From contig NZ_CP010310.2 of assembly GCF_000815105.2 (NCBI RefSeq), positions 1,488,001 to 1,552,000 on the forward strand: 64,000 bases of DNA, written 5' to 3'. Below, in pieces: positions 7,994 to 17,028 of this stretch. Origin of the DNA: Pandoraea pulmonicola. GTDB taxonomy: Bacteria > Pseudomonadota > Gammaproteobacteria > Burkholderiales > Burkholderiaceae. How positions within the stretch are numbered: position 1 is the stretch's first letter; each line of letters opens with the position of its first letter. The position numbers and the translations under genes were made by a program. Below the pieces are notes generated by a model. That model was not told the DNA's origin and did no database searches. It was given only the letters and a program-made list of their open reading frames with translations.

Positions 7994-9775
7994 ATGAGTT
8001 ATCAGGCACCGATCAAGGACATGCAGTTCGTCATGAACGAACTGGCGGACCTGTCGAACATCTCGAAGCTGCCGGGTTACGAGGACGCCTCGCCCGGGCT
8101 GGTGCAAGCCGTGCTGGAAGAAGCGGCCCGTTTCAATCAGGAAGTGCTCGCTCCGCTGAACGTCGTCGGCGACCAGCAGCCGAGCACGTGGAAGGATGGC
8201 GTCGTGACGACCACGCCAGGTTTCAAGGAAGCGTTTCATCAGTTCTCCAAAGCGGGTTGGCAGGGCGTGCTGCATCCGCAGGAGTTCGGTGGCCAGGGCT
8301 TGCCGAAACTGGTGGCCACGCCGTGCACGGAGATGCTCAATGCCGCGAACCTGTCGTTTGCGCTGTGTCCGTTGCTGACCGATGGCGCCGTCGAGGCACT
8401 GCTCACCGCAGGCAGCGACGCGCAACGCGCACTGTACGTCCCCAAGCTGCTCTCGGGCGAGTGGACGGGCACGATGAACCTCACGGAGCCGCAGGCCGGC
8501 TCCGATCTCGCGCTGGTGCGCACGCGCGCCGAGCGTGCCGGCGACGGTACGTATCGTCTCTTCGGTACGAAGATCTTCATCACGTTCGGCGAGCACGACA
8601 TGGCCGAGAACATCGTCCACCTCGTGCTGGCGCGCACGCCCGATGCGCCGCCGGGGGTGAAGGGCATTTCGCTGTTCATCGTGCCGAAGTTCAATGTGGA
8701 TGCCGAGGGCAAGCTCGGCGCCCGCAACGACGTGCATTGCGTGTCGATCGAACACAAGCTCGGCATCAAGGCGAGCCCGACGGCGGTTCTGCAATTCGGC
8801 GACAACGGCGGTGCGACGGGCTACCTCGTCGGTGAAGAGAATCGCGGCCTCGAGTACATGTTCATCATGATGAACGCGGCGCGCTTCGCGGTCGGTATGC
8901 AAGGCGTTGCGGTGGCCGAGCGCGCCTATCAACATGCGGTCGCGTACGCACGCGATCGCGTGCAGAGCCGTCCGGTCGACGGTGCCTCGCGCGACGCGGT
9001 GACGATCATCCATCACCCCGACGTCAAGCGCATGCTCATGACGATGCGTGCGCTGACCGAAGGCGCGCGCGCACTCGCCTACGTGGCCGCGGCACAGGCC
9101 GATATCGCGCATCACGCGACGGACGCCGCTGCTGCGAAGCGCGCACAGGCCGTCTACGAATTTCTCGTGCCGATCGTCAAGGGCTGGAGTACGGAGATGT
9201 CGCTGGAGGTCACCAGCCTCGGCGTGCAGGTGCATGGCGGCATGGGTTTCATCGAGGAGACGGGCGCCGCGCAGTACTATCGCGACGCGCGCATCCTGCC
9301 GATCTACGAGGGCACCACGGCCATCCAGGCCAACGACCTGATCGGTCGCAAGACCTTGCGTGACGGCGGCGCGGTGGCGCGCGCGCTGTGCGAGCAGATC
9401 ATGGCGACGGAGAACGAGCTGCGCGCGTCGGGCGGTGTCGGACAGTCGGTAGCCGATCGTCTCGCGAAGGGGCGCGAAGCGCTGTCCATCGTGGTCGACT
9501 ACGTCGTGGCGAACACGCAGGACAATGCGAACGCCGTGTTCGCGGGCAGTGTGCCGTATCTGAAGCTCGCGGGCATCGTGCTCGGTGGGTGGCAGATGGG
9601 CCGTGCGTTGCTGGCCGCGCAGAAGCTGCGCGATCAGGATACGTCGTTCCATGATGCCAAGATCGGCACGGCGCGCTTCTTCGCGGATCACATCCTCACG
9701 CAGGCGCCGGGGCTGGCGCAGTCGATCACCGAAGGCGCCGATTCGGCGCTGGCATTGAGCGAGGCGCAATTCTGA
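7994..9775 (+). CDS. Acyl-CoA dehydrogenase, long (DmdC-like) type with C-terminal extension
   Basis: The 593-residue protein is longer than the ~380-residue classical enzymes and belongs to the group that includes the methylthiopropionyl-CoA dehydrogenase DmdC. Motifs: GTMNLTEPQAGSDLALVRT, EYMFIMMNAARFAVGMQGVA, QVHGGMGFIEETGAAQYYRD and ILPIYEGTTAIQANDL, which carries the catalytic glutamate in YEGT. The last ~120 residues are the extra C-terminal domain of this group. Electrons would go to the EtfBA encoded just upstream (190-base gap). The exact acyl substrate cannot be told from sequence. The ribosome site is TTGGAGGAA before ATG 7994. A strong terminator follows. Confidence 0.9.
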   Translation: MSYQAPIKDMQFVMNELADLSNISKLPGYEDASPGLVQAVLEEAARFNQEVLAPLNVVGDQQPSTWKDGVVTTTPGFKEAFHQFSKAGWQGVLHPQEFGGQGLPKLVATPCTEMLNAANLSFALCPLLTDGAVEALLTAGSDAQRALYVPKLLSGEWTGTMNLTEPQAGSDLALVRTRAERAGDGTYRLFGTKIFITFGEHDMAENIVHLVLARTPDAPPGVKGISLFIVPKFNVDAEGKLGARNDVHCVSIEHKLGIKASPTAVLQFGDNGGATGYLVGEENRGLEYMFIMMNAARFAVGMQGVAVAERAYQHAVAYARDRVQSRPVDGASRDAVTIIHHPDVKRMLMTMRALTEGARALAYVAAAQADIAHHATDAAAAKRAQAVYEFLVPIVKGWSTEMSLEVTSLGVQVHGGMGFIEETGAAQYYRDARILPIYEGTTAIQANDLIGRKTLRDGGAVARALCEQIMATENELRASGGVGQSVADRLAKGREALSIVVDYVVANTQDNANAVFAGSVPYLKLAGIVLGGWQMGRALLAAQKLRDQDTSFHDAKIGTARFFADHILTQAPGLAQSITEGADSALALSEAQF

Positions 9776-9810
9776 ACGCCAGCGATGGCACTACACCGGC
9801 AGCGCAACAA

Positions 9811-9840
9811 GAAAGCAGCCTTCCGGGCTGCTTTCTCGTT
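9811..9840 (+). terminator. Rho-independent terminator after the acyl-CoA dehydrogenase gene
   Basis: A 10-bp perfect stem GAAAGCAGCC / GGCTGCTTTC with a 5-base loop is followed by a T-rich run (CGTTT). Confidence 0.85.
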
Positions 9841-9890
9841 TCATGCGATGTGCGACCGCACCTGACGATGACGCCGACGGATCGCGGACG

Positions 9891-9915
9891 AAAAAAAACG
9901 GCACTGCGTGTGCCG
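9891..9915 (-). terminator. Terminator of the 6S RNA transcript
   Basis: Read on the minus strand: CGGCAC, a 5-base loop, GTGCCG, then eight consecutive T. It lies just beyond the 3' end of the 6S RNA. Confidence 0.85.
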
Positions 9916-9924
9916 TGCCGTGTA

Positions 9925-10108
9925 TTGGGTCCCCGCCTCAGCCGCTAAGCCGGCATCCTGAACCGTGAGGTTCAAGGTGGTCGCGGTTAGTAGCGCATCG
10001 GGTTCATCAGACAAAGTGACGCTCACGCCAGCACTACAAACTTCCGCAACCTGCAACAGATCATTGGTTCAAGGAATCTATGACTTTCGCGAACCAGGCA
10101 GGGAAAAC
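9925..10108 (-). ncRNA. ssrS: 6S RNA
   Basis: This regulatory RNA mimics an open promoter and binds sigma-70 RNA polymerase in stationary phase. Support: (1) location immediately downstream of zapA, the widespread ssrS position; (2) the hallmark hairpin CCTTGAACC...GGTTCA near the 3' half (about 9961-9978); (3) a closing stem between CCCTGCCT at the 5' end (about 10095-10104) and AGGCGGGG at the 3' end (about 9931-9938); (4) length of about 184 nt; (5) a U-tract terminator just after. Ends are estimated to within ~10 bases. Confidence 0.85.
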
Positions 10109-10141
10109 TAACCTTTCGAACCGGACGGCAGCGAGTGTTTT

Positions 10142-10453
10142 TCAGCTTTGATACTGATCGATCACTGCGCTCAGTCGTTCGTTCATGCGTTGCATTCTAC
10201 TCTGAATTTCTTCGGCGGGGAATGCTTGTCCGGCAGCAATACTTTTTTCCAGCGCAAGCAATTCGGATGCCAGGCTCAACGCTGCCATGACGGCAATCCG
10301 GTCGGTGCCGCGCACGCTGCTTTGCGCGCGCACCTTGCTCATTTCGGCATCGACGCGAGACACGGCGGAGAGCAGATCGGCCTCGTGTTCCGGCGGGCAG
10401 GCGAGACGATAGGACTGTTCCAGGATGTTGACTTCGAGCTGCTTGATCGTCAT
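10142..10453 (-). CDS. zapA: Cell division protein ZapA
   Basis: This is a 103-residue Z-ring-associated protein that bundles FtsZ at midcell. The N-terminal domain reads IKQLEVNILEQSYRLACPPE, and the middle contains RGTDRIAVMAALSLASELL, the conserved ZapA helix. The rest is coiled coil (MQRMNERLSAVIDQ). It overlaps the upstream coiled-coil gene by 4 bases (ATGA), so translation is coupled. The 6S RNA gene follows. Confidence 0.93.
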   Translation of the reverse strand: MTIKQLEVNILEQSYRLACPPEHEADLLSAVSRVDAEMSKVRAQSSVRGTDRIAVMAALSLASELLALEKSIAAGQAFPAEEIQSRMQRMNERLSAVIDQYQS

Positions 10454-10761
10454 GCGTTTTCTCCACCGGGGGTGCCGAGCAGGTCCATCTGTCCCTCAGC
10501 GGGATTCTGGGTCGGGAGCTTTTCCAGAATGGCGTTCAGGCGAACCTGCGCCTCGTCGATCTTGGCGGCGAGCTGATCGCGCTGCACACGCAGGGCGTCG
10601 CGCTCGGCGCGCAGTTGTTCGAGCGACATCCGGGTTTCGTCGCATTCCGTACGCGCGCGCTCGAGCTCGGCGAGCAGTGCCTGATTGTGTTGATGGAAAC
10701 GTTGGCTTATCACAACCAACTGTTCGATTTTGTCGGTGATATTGTCGAGATCGGTGAGCAT
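10450..10761 (-). CDS. Small coiled-coil protein upstream of zapA (possibly ZapB-like)
   Basis: The 103-residue product is almost entirely predicted coiled coil from residue 8 to 75, with heptad-like Leu spacing (LAELERARTECDETRMSLEQL). A flexible tail ends DLLGTPGGENA. It has no enzyme motif. Its tight 4-base overlap with zapA, a typical arrangement in Burkholderiales, implies a role in divisome assembly. Whether it is a true functional ZapB equivalent cannot be decided from sequence. Confidence 0.8.
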   Translation of the reverse strand: MLTDLDNITDKIEQLVVISQRFHQHNQALLAELERARTECDETRMSLEQLRAERDALRVQRDQLAAKIDEAQVRLNAILEKLPTQNPAEGQMDLLGTPGGENA

Positions 10762-10867
10762 CGGGCTGCGTCCTCTTGATTGCCCTACATTCTAACGGAA
10801 TCGGCGGCCAATGCCCGACGAACGAGCATTGACGCTCGTTCGAATGGCCCCTACACTTGCGGCACTT

Positions 10868-11090
10868 CGGTGCTCGCGCACGCCCCCCCGGCGTGCGCAG
10901 TTAAACGGGAAACAGGGAGCCGCGTCCCCACACGGGCTGGCCAACCTGTGCTGCCCCCGCAACGGTAAGTCATCCTTTCGGCCCGAAAGGTTTCCGAAAA
11001 CGCGCCTCGCCTCCATTGCCACTGCAGGTCACCGCCTGCGGGAAGGCCGGTCAGGCGCGATGATGACCAGCCCGGATACCGGCCGCAAGT
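10868..11090 (+). promoter_or_regulatory. Cobalamin (AdoCbl) riboswitch
   Basis: The leader of btuB contains the B12-box region GCCACTGCAGGTCACC at 11018-11033 followed by GGGAAGGCC at 11040-11048, plus the upstream conserved elements AAACGGGAAACAGGGAG (10904-10920) and CTGCCCCCGCAACGGTAAG (10951-10969). Together these form the conserved core of the cobalamin riboswitch class. It should switch off btuB and the following B12 genes when coenzyme B12 is plentiful. The outer boundaries are approximate. The remaining 166 bases before btuB hold no gene and probably include the expression platform. Confidence 0.93.
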
Positions 11091-11256
11091 GAGTGGGGAA
11101 AGCCATGCCGCCCGGCGTAAGCCGCCGGGTGCCTGTCGCCGTTTTCATGTGTCGATGCTCCGCATCCGTGACGTGTCACCGGCGCTCCCCTTGCGCCAGC
11201 GGTCCGCGGGGGAACGGGTCTAGGCAAAAAGAGAACTACGGAAGTCACACCAGACC

Positions 11257-13242
11257 ATGCGCACCCACATTCGTGCGACGGCGTTGCACGCGCCTGCCTT
11301 TGCTCGCCCCGCCGCGGCCCACGCCGCGCCCTTGCCCCGCCGTCTCGCGCTCGCCGCCGCCCTGTTGCTCGTCGGCGCCGGCGCTCAGGCACAGTCGAAC
11401 CCGTCCGCCATGGCCGCCGCTCCTGTTGCGCCTGCCGCACCCGCGCCCCTCGTGCTGGCCGAGAACACCACGGCGGCGCAACTGAACGCCACTGTCGTGA
11501 CCGCCTCGCGCACCGAGCAAAAGCTCGCCGACACGCTGGCCGCCACCTCGGTCATCACGCGCGAAGACATCGAACAGAGCCAGGCGCCGGATCTGCCCAC
11601 GCTGCTGCGCGGCCAGGCCGGCGTCGAGCTGGTGCAGAACGGCGGTTTCGGCACGGCGGCCACGATCTCCATGCGGGGCGCCGCTTCGAACTCGTCTCTG
11701 GTGCTGATCGACGGCGTGCCGGTCAACTCCGCCAGCTTGGGGACGACCAATATTTCACAGATCCCGACCTCGCAGATCGACCATATCGAGATCGTGCGCG
11801 GCAACGTCTCGGCGCTCTACGGCTCGCAAGCCGTGGGGGGCGTGATCCAGATCTTCACGCGCAAGGGCGATGGCGGCCCGCCGCGCGCCTACGCCGAAGT
11901 GGGGTACGGCACGAACAACACCACGCAGGCCAACGCCGGCGTGGCCGGATCGTTCGACGACGGCAAGACGCGCTTCTCGCTGGATGTCTCGCGCTTTCAC
12001 ACCAACGGCATCTCGGCCATGGACCCGCGCTTCAACAAGAATGCGAATCCCAACCGCAACGGCGACGACAATACGAGCGTCACGGCTTCGCTCTCGCGCA
12101 AGCTGGGCGACACGTGGGAAGTGGGCGCGCGCCTGTTCCAGAGCGACGGCAGCTACAGCTACGACAACAACTTCGGCAAGCGGACCGATCTGAACGACAC
12201 CGACACGCGCGTGCGTCAGGTCTCGGCATATGCGAAGGGCAACATCACAGACAAGTGGAACACGCGCTTTACCGTGACGCAGGGCGACGACTACAGCTAT
12301 AACTATCTGAACGGCAAGGGCAACGGCAACTTCCACACGTCGAGCAACCAGATCGACTGGGCCAACGAGTACGCCTTCATGCCCGACCAGAAGCTGATCG
12401 CCGGTTACACGCGACTTGAACAGACGGTCGACAGCAACACGCGCTACAACCACAACAACCGGCATCTCGATTCGGGCTATGTCGGCTACGAAGGCACCTT
12501 CGGCAAGCACCAGGTCCAGGCCAACGTGCGGCGCGACCAGTACTCGGACTTCGGCGGCGCGAACAGCTACTGGGTCGGCTACGGCTACAACCTGACCGAA
12601 CAGTGGAAATTCCTCGCCAACGCGTCGGACGGCTTCCGCGCGCCGACCTTCAACGAGCTGTTCTACCCCGGCTACGGCAACCCGAACCTGCAGCCGGAGC
12701 GTTCGATCTCCAAGGAGCTCGGCATCCAGTTCAACAGTGGCGGCGACCTCGGGCTGGTCAAACTCGTCGGCTTCCAGACGAACTACACCAATCTGATCCA
12801 GTCGCTGCCGGTCTCGCCGTACACGGCTTCCAACGTGGCGAAGGCGCGCGTGGAAGGGCTCGAGCTGACCTACACCGGTCGCCCGATCTTCGGCGTCGAC
12901 GTGCGGGCGTCGTTCACGCGTCAGAATCCGACCGATCTCGACGCCAACAAGCAACTCGCCCGCCGTGCCCGGCAGTTCGGCTCGATCGCGCTGTCGAAGA
13001 CGTTCTTCGACAAGCTGACCGTCGGCGGCGATGTGTTCTACAGCGACGAGCGTTACGATACGGGGGGCCAGCATCTCGGCGCCTACACGCTTGTGAACCT
13101 GCAGGCGCGTTACAAGATCGACAAGTCCTGGTACGTCTCGACGCACCTGGACAACGTCTTCAACAAGAACTACCAGACGGCCTATGGCTACAACACCCTC
13201 GGGCGCGCGATTTACGTCTCGCTCGGCTGGACGCAGTTCTGA
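11257..13242 (+). CDS. btuB: TonB-dependent vitamin B12 outer-membrane receptor
   Basis: The 661-residue product has a long cleavable signal region ending GAGAQAQ (about residue 46). Next come a TonB-box-like stretch NATVVTASRTEQKLADT, a plug domain (RGAASNSSLVLIDGVPVNS, HIEIVRGNVSALYGSQAVGG) and a 22-strand barrel. The barrel ends in phenylalanine (YVSLGWTQF), the usual outer-membrane export signal. It imports cobalamin across the outer membrane using TonB energy. Assignment to B12 rests on the cobalamin riboswitch and the btuCD, cob gene context. Confidence 0.93.
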   Translation: MRTHIRATALHAPAFARPAAAHAAPLPRRLALAAALLLVGAGAQAQSNPSAMAAAPVAPAAPAPLVLAENTTAAQLNATVVTASRTEQKLADTLAATSVITREDIEQSQAPDLPTLLRGQAGVELVQNGGFGTAATISMRGAASNSSLVLIDGVPVNSASLGTTNISQIPTSQIDHIEIVRGNVSALYGSQAVGGVIQIFTRKGDGGPPRAYAEVGYGTNNTTQANAGVAGSFDDGKTRFSLDVSRFHTNGISAMDPRFNKNANPNRNGDDNTSVTASLSRKLGDTWEVGARLFQSDGSYSYDNNFGKRTDLNDTDTRVRQVSAYAKGNITDKWNTRFTVTQGDDYSYNYLNGKGNGNFHTSSNQIDWANEYAFMPDQKLIAGYTRLEQTVDSNTRYNHNNRHLDSGYVGYEGTFGKHQVQANVRRDQYSDFGGANSYWVGYGYNLTEQWKFLANASDGFRAPTFNELFYPGYGNPNLQPERSISKELGIQFNSGGDLGLVKLVGFQTNYTNLIQSLPVSPYTASNVAKARVEGLELTYTGRPIFGVDVRASFTRQNPTDLDANKQLARRARQFGSIALSKTFFDKLTVGGDVFYSDERYDTGGQHLGAYTLVNLQARYKIDKSWYVSTHLDNVFNKNYQTAYGYNTLGRAIYVSLGWTQF

Positions 13243-13269
13243 CGACGCCATGAGCGCAGGTGGCGCCGC

Positions 13270-14265
13270 ATGACGCTGCGCCGCGCCCTCATCATCTGGA
13301 CGGGTTTGGCCGGCGTGGTGCTGGCCGTGCTCGTGGCCTCGCTCATGCTGGGCAGCGTGCCCGTTTCGTTGCGCGAGATCGGTACGCTGATGCTGGGTCA
13401 CGACGCCGGCCTCGCGGGCGACGTGGTCTGGCGCCTGCGCCTGCCGCGCGCACTCGCCGCATTCGCCTGCGGCGGTCTGCTCGCCGTGGCCGGCACGCTC
13501 ATGCAAACGCTCCTGCGCAACCCGCTGGCCGACCCCTACGTGCTCGGCATCTCCGGAGGCGCGGCCGTTGCGGCGCTTGCCTCGCTGGCGCTGATGCTGC
13601 CGTTTTTCTGGGTGCAGACGAGCGCATTCGTCGGCGCGCTTGCCGCCATCGTCCTCGTCATGGCGCTTTCCCATCGCAGTTTCCTGCGTCCCGGGGACCA
13701 GGACAGCAGCGCCCGGCTGTTGCTCACGGGCGTGATGATGGCCGCCGGCTTCGGTGCGTTGGCCACGCTCATTCTGACGCTCGCCCCCGATGCCAGCCTG
13801 CGCGGCATGCTGTTCTGGCTCACGGGCGATCTGAACGGCGTGGATCGCGCGTGGGCGCCGCTCGTCACCCTGGCCGTCACGCTGCTGATCGTATGCCCGG
13901 TGGCGCATCGCCTGAACGTCCTGCTGCGCGGCGAAGCCGTGGCGCAGGCCGTCGGCGTGGCCGTCGGGCCACTGCGGGCGCGCGTCTATCTGGCGGCGTC
14001 GCTGGCCACGGCCGTCGCGGTCACGACGGCGGGCAGCATCGGCTTCGTCGGCCTCGTCGTGCCGCACATTCTGCGTCTGCGGTTCGGCAACGATCAGCGC
14101 ATGCTGCTGCCGGCTGCAGCGCTTGCCGGCGGTGCGCTGCTGATGGCGGCCGATCTGGTGGCGCGCACCGTCATCGCGCCGACACAACTGCCCGTGGGCG
14201 TGATCACGGCGATGATCGGCGTGCCGGTGTTCCTCTGGCTCCTGTCGCGGCGGGTGATCCGATGA
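13270..14265 (+). CDS. btuC: Cobalamin ABC transporter permease
   Basis: This is a 331-residue FecCD-family inner-membrane permease with about ten hydrophobic segments. The conserved stretches RLPRALAAFACGGLLAVAG and RNPLADPYVLGISGGAAVA belong to this family, and SIGFVGLVVPHILRLRFG is the coupling region that contacts the ATPase. It forms the transport channel of the BtuCDF system. It overlaps the ATPase gene by 4 bases (ATGA). Confidence 0.93.
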   Translation: MTLRRALIIWTGLAGVVLAVLVASLMLGSVPVSLREIGTLMLGHDAGLAGDVVWRLRLPRALAAFACGGLLAVAGTLMQTLLRNPLADPYVLGISGGAAVAALASLALMLPFFWVQTSAFVGALAAIVLVMALSHRSFLRPGDQDSSARLLLTGVMMAAGFGALATLILTLAPDASLRGMLFWLTGDLNGVDRAWAPLVTLAVTLLIVCPVAHRLNVLLRGEAVAQAVGVAVGPLRARVYLAASLATAVAVTTAGSIGFVGLVVPHILRLRFGNDQRMLLPAAALAGGALLMAADLVARTVIAPTQLPVGVITAMIGVPVFLWLLSRRVIR

Positions 14266-15137
14266 GCGCGCCGCTGCTGCAGACCCACGCTCTGACCCTG
14301 CGCGCCGGCGAGCGTGTGCTCGTCGACTGGCTCGATCTGATCGTTGCACCGGGGGAGTGCTGGTGTCTGGCCGGACCGAACGGCGCGGGCAAGACCACGC
14401 TGCTCGGCACGCTCGCGGGGCTGCGCACGCTGGACGACAAGGCTTCGTCTCATTCGGGAGCTCATTCAGGAGCTCATTCGGGAGCGGAGGGGATCGCTGG
14501 CAGCGGCCGTGTGGAGATCGGCGGCAGGCCGCTGGCGCAATGGCGCCCGGCACCGCTCGCTCGCGTGCGCGCCCTGATGCCGCAACAGACGCGCGACGCG
14601 TTCGGCGCCACGGCGCTCGAAGTCGTGCTCGCGGGGCGGCACCCTTATCTGGCGCAGGGACGTTGGGGCGCCTGGGAGTCGGACGACGACATCGCGGCCG
14701 CGCTCGTGGCGCTGGCGCAGGTCGGCCTCGAAGACTTCGCACAGCGCGACGTCACCACGCTCTCGGGCGGCGAGCGTCAGCGTGTGTCGCTGGCCGCCGT
14801 GCTCGCACAGGCCACACCGTTGCTGTTGCTCGACGAGCCGGTGTCGCACCTCGATCTGCATCACCAGATCGATGCGCTGACGCTTCTCGCGCGTCATGCC
14901 GGACGCATGGAGACCGGCGCTGGCGCCGGTGCGGCCGTCGTCTTCTCGTGCCACGATCTGAATCTCGCGCGCCGCTTCGCCACTCACGCGCTCCTGCTCG
15001 ACGGTCGCGGCGGCTGGCGTGCCGGTGTCGCGCACGAAGTCCTCTCGGCCGGAAATTGCAGCGACGCCTTCGGCTACCCGCTGCGCCTCATTCGCGATGG
15101 CGACGACGAGGCCCTCGTGCCCGTGCATCGCACGTGA
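14262..15137 (+). CDS. btuD: Cobalamin ABC transporter ATP-binding protein
   Basis: This 291-residue ABC ATPase powers cobalamin import with BtuC and BtuF. Walker A is GPNGAGKTT, the signature is TLSGGERQRVSLA, Walker B is LLLLDEPVSHLD and the switch histidine is in FSCHDLNLA. The start is ATG 14262, overlapping the btuC stop. Oddity: between Walker A and the Q-loop it carries an insertion coded by three 12-bp direct repeats (14450-14485), giving the residues SHSG-AHSG-AHSG. The Q-loop (MPQQTRDAFGA) is intact, so the protein is probably functional. Confidence 0.92.
   Translation: MSAPLLQTHALTLRAGERVLVDWLDLIVAPGECWCLAGPNGAGKTTLLGTLAGLRTLDDKASSHSGAHSGAHSGAEGIAGSGRVEIGGRPLAQWRPAPLARVRALMPQQTRDAFGATALEVVLAGRHPYLAQGRWGAWESDDDIAAALVALAQVGLEDFAQRDVTTLSGGERQRVSLAAVLAQATPLLLLDEPVSHLDLHHQIDALTLLARHAGRMETGAGAGAAVVFSCHDLNLARRFATHALLLDGRGGWRAGVAHEVLSAGNCSDAFGYPLRLIRDGDDEALVPVHRT
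14450..14485 (+). repeat. 12-bp tandem repeat (3 copies) inside btuD
   Basis: Three in-frame copies of TCATTCGGGAGC (the middle copy with CAGG) encode a Ser/His/Gly/Ala linker in the ATPase. The unit is a multiple of three, so copy-number change would lengthen or shorten the loop without breaking the frame. Confidence 0.9.
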
Positions 15138-15220
15138 TCGTATGCAGACGGCACGCTTGCGCTTCTTCCCATTTTCACCGGCCCATGCGCCGTGTATTCC
15201 GCTTTCTACAGGTGCTGTCC

Positions 15221-15868
15221 ATGACACAAGAGCTCCCGCCCTCCTCGAACGACACGACCGCTGACGAAGACGGCCGCAACGAACGGCATCGCGCGCGCAT
15301 GGTGCGCAAGAAGACGGTCATCGACGACAAGATCGCACAGGCGCAACGCGACTGTGGTGTGATCGTCATCACGACCGGCAACGGCAAGGGCAAGTCGAGC
15401 TCGGGCTTCGGCATGGTCGTCCGCGCGATGGGGCATGGCATGAAGACCGGCGTCGTGCAGTTCATCAAGGGCGCGATTCCCACGGGCGAGGAGAAATTTC
15501 TGCGCCGCTTTCCCGAGGCATGCGAATTCCACGTGATGGGCGAGGGCTACACGTGGGAGACGCAGGACCGCTCGCGCGACATCGCCAAGGCGGAAGCCGC
15601 GTGGGAGCAGGCGCGGCGCATGCTGCGCGATCCGTCGTTCGGACTGGTGTTGTTCGACGAGTTGAACATCGCGCTCAAGCTCGGCTATCTCGACGTGAAC
15701 GCAGTCGTGGCCGACCTGCAGGCGCGCCCCGAAATGCAGCACGTGGTGATCACCGGACGCGGCGCGCCGCAGGCGCTCATCGACGCGGCTCACACCGTGA
15801 CCGACATGACACCCGTCAAGCACGCGTTCGCGCAAGGCATTCGCGCGCAGAACGGCGTGGAAATGTAG
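15221..15868 (+). CDS. cobO: Cob(I)yrinic acid a,c-diamide adenosyltransferase
   Basis: This 215-residue CobA/CobO-type ATP:corrinoid adenosyltransferase adds the 5'-deoxyadenosyl group to cobalt in late B12 synthesis and salvage. The P-loop is TGNGKGKSSSGFGMV. Further motifs are QFIKGAIPTGEE, GEGYTWETQD and VLFDELNIALKLGYLD, followed by VITGRGAPQALIDAAHTVTDM. I prefer ATG 15221; ATG 15185 is in frame and would add 12 residues. The window sequence shows no strong ribosome site for either. Confidence 0.94.
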   Translation: MTQELPPSSNDTTADEDGRNERHRARMVRKKTVIDDKIAQAQRDCGVIVITTGNGKGKSSSGFGMVVRAMGHGMKTGVVQFIKGAIPTGEEKFLRRFPEACEFHVMGEGYTWETQDRSRDIAKAEAAWEQARRMLRDPSFGLVLFDELNIALKLGYLDVNAVVADLQARPEMQHVVITGRGAPQALIDAAHTVTDMTPVKHAFAQGIRAQNGVEM

Positions 15869-15909
15869 TTTCCGGCAGTCTTTGACCGAACGATTCAGGA
15901 AGTCCCAGC

Positions 15910-17028
15910 ATGACCGCACCCCGTGCCACCTCCCGCCCCGTATTCCGCGACTCGCTCAGCCCGTCGCTCGTCGAGCTGCTCGATGTCGCCGCGCCGCCCT
16001 CGTCGATGGACGACGCGCTGCAGCACGCCATCGACATCAAGACCAAGCCGCCCGGCAGCCTCGGCGTGCTCGAGCGCGTAGCGCGCCAGGTCGGCCGCAT
16101 TCAGCGGAGTGTCATGCCCGAACTCGCGCGCCCGGCCATGCTTGTTTTCGCGGGCGACCATGGCGTCGTGGCCGCAGGCGTGAGTCCGTATCCGCAGGCG
16201 GTCACCGCGCAAATGGTGCTTAATTTCCTGCGTGGCGGCGCGGCCATCAACGTCTTCTGCCGCACGCACGGCATCGAGCTCGAAGTCGTCAACGCGGGCG
16301 TGGCCGCCGATTTCCCGGCGCATGCGTCGCTGGTCGACATTCCCGTGGCGCGCGGCACGCAGAACTTCCTCGAAGCCCCGGCGATGACGCACGAGCAAGT
16401 GGAAACGGCGCTGTCGGCCGGGGCCGCGCGTGTCGTGCTGCACGCGTCGCGCGGCACGCGCATGATCGGGTTCGGCGAGATGGGCATCGGCAATACGTCT
16501 TCGGCAGCCTGCCTGATGCAGCGGCTCACGGGGCTGCCGCTGGCGGCCTGCGTCGGTCGCGGCACGGGTTTGGACGCCGCCGGACTCACGCGCAAGACAC
16601 AGGTGCTGGAGCGCGCGCTGGCCGCGCATCCCGCCACGGGCGAGCGTGTGGATGCATTGCAGACGCTCGCGACCTTCGGCGGCTTCGAGATCGCGATGAT
16701 GACGGGTGCGTATCTCGCGGCGGCAAAGCTCGGTCTCGTCATCGTGGTGGATGGTTTCATCAGCACATCGGCGCTGCTGGTCGCGTCGCGTCTGGCGCCG
16801 GCGGTGCTCGACTACTGCGTGTTCGCGCATGCGTCGGACGAGACCGGTCATCGCGCGATGCTCGACGCGCTGAACGCGAAGCCGCTGCTGCAGCTCGGGC
16901 TGCGTCTGGGCGAGGGCACCGGCGCGGCGCTGGCCATGCCGTTGATCCAGGCCGCCGCCGCGTTCCTGCGCGAGATGGCGACGTTCGAAGGCGCAGGCGT
17001 CAGCGACCGCGAGGTCCCGGCGCCATGA
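15910..17028 (+). CDS. cobT: Nicotinate-nucleotide--dimethylbenzimidazole phosphoribosyltransferase
   Basis: The 372-residue enzyme makes alpha-ribazole phosphate, the lower ligand of B12, from nicotinate mononucleotide and dimethylbenzimidazole. Motifs: KTKPPGSLGVLERVARQ, VFAGDHGVVAAGVSPYPQ, GEMGIGNTSSAACLM and the catalytic-glutamate segment LRLGEGTGAALAMPLI near the C-terminus. It overlaps cobS by 4 bases (ATGA). The length is slightly over the usual ~350. Confidence 0.96.
   Translation: MTAPRATSRPVFRDSLSPSLVELLDVAAPPSSMDDALQHAIDIKTKPPGSLGVLERVARQVGRIQRSVMPELARPAMLVFAGDHGVVAAGVSPYPQAVTAQMVLNFLRGGAAINVFCRTHGIELEVVNAGVAADFPAHASLVDIPVARGTQNFLEAPAMTHEQVETALSAGAARVVLHASRGTRMIGFGEMGIGNTSSAACLMQRLTGLPLAACVGRGTGLDAAGLTRKTQVLERALAAHPATGERVDALQTLATFGGFEIAMMTGAYLAAAKLGLVIVVDGFISTSALLVASRLAPAVLDYCVFAHASDETGHRAMLDALNAKPLLQLGLRLGEGTGAALAMPLIQAAAAFLREMATFEGAGVSDREVPAP

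Noticed and set aside
9841..10056. A 71-codon minus-strand ORF behind zapA
   Set aside because: It lies inside the 6S RNA and its terminator; the product has no protein-like features.
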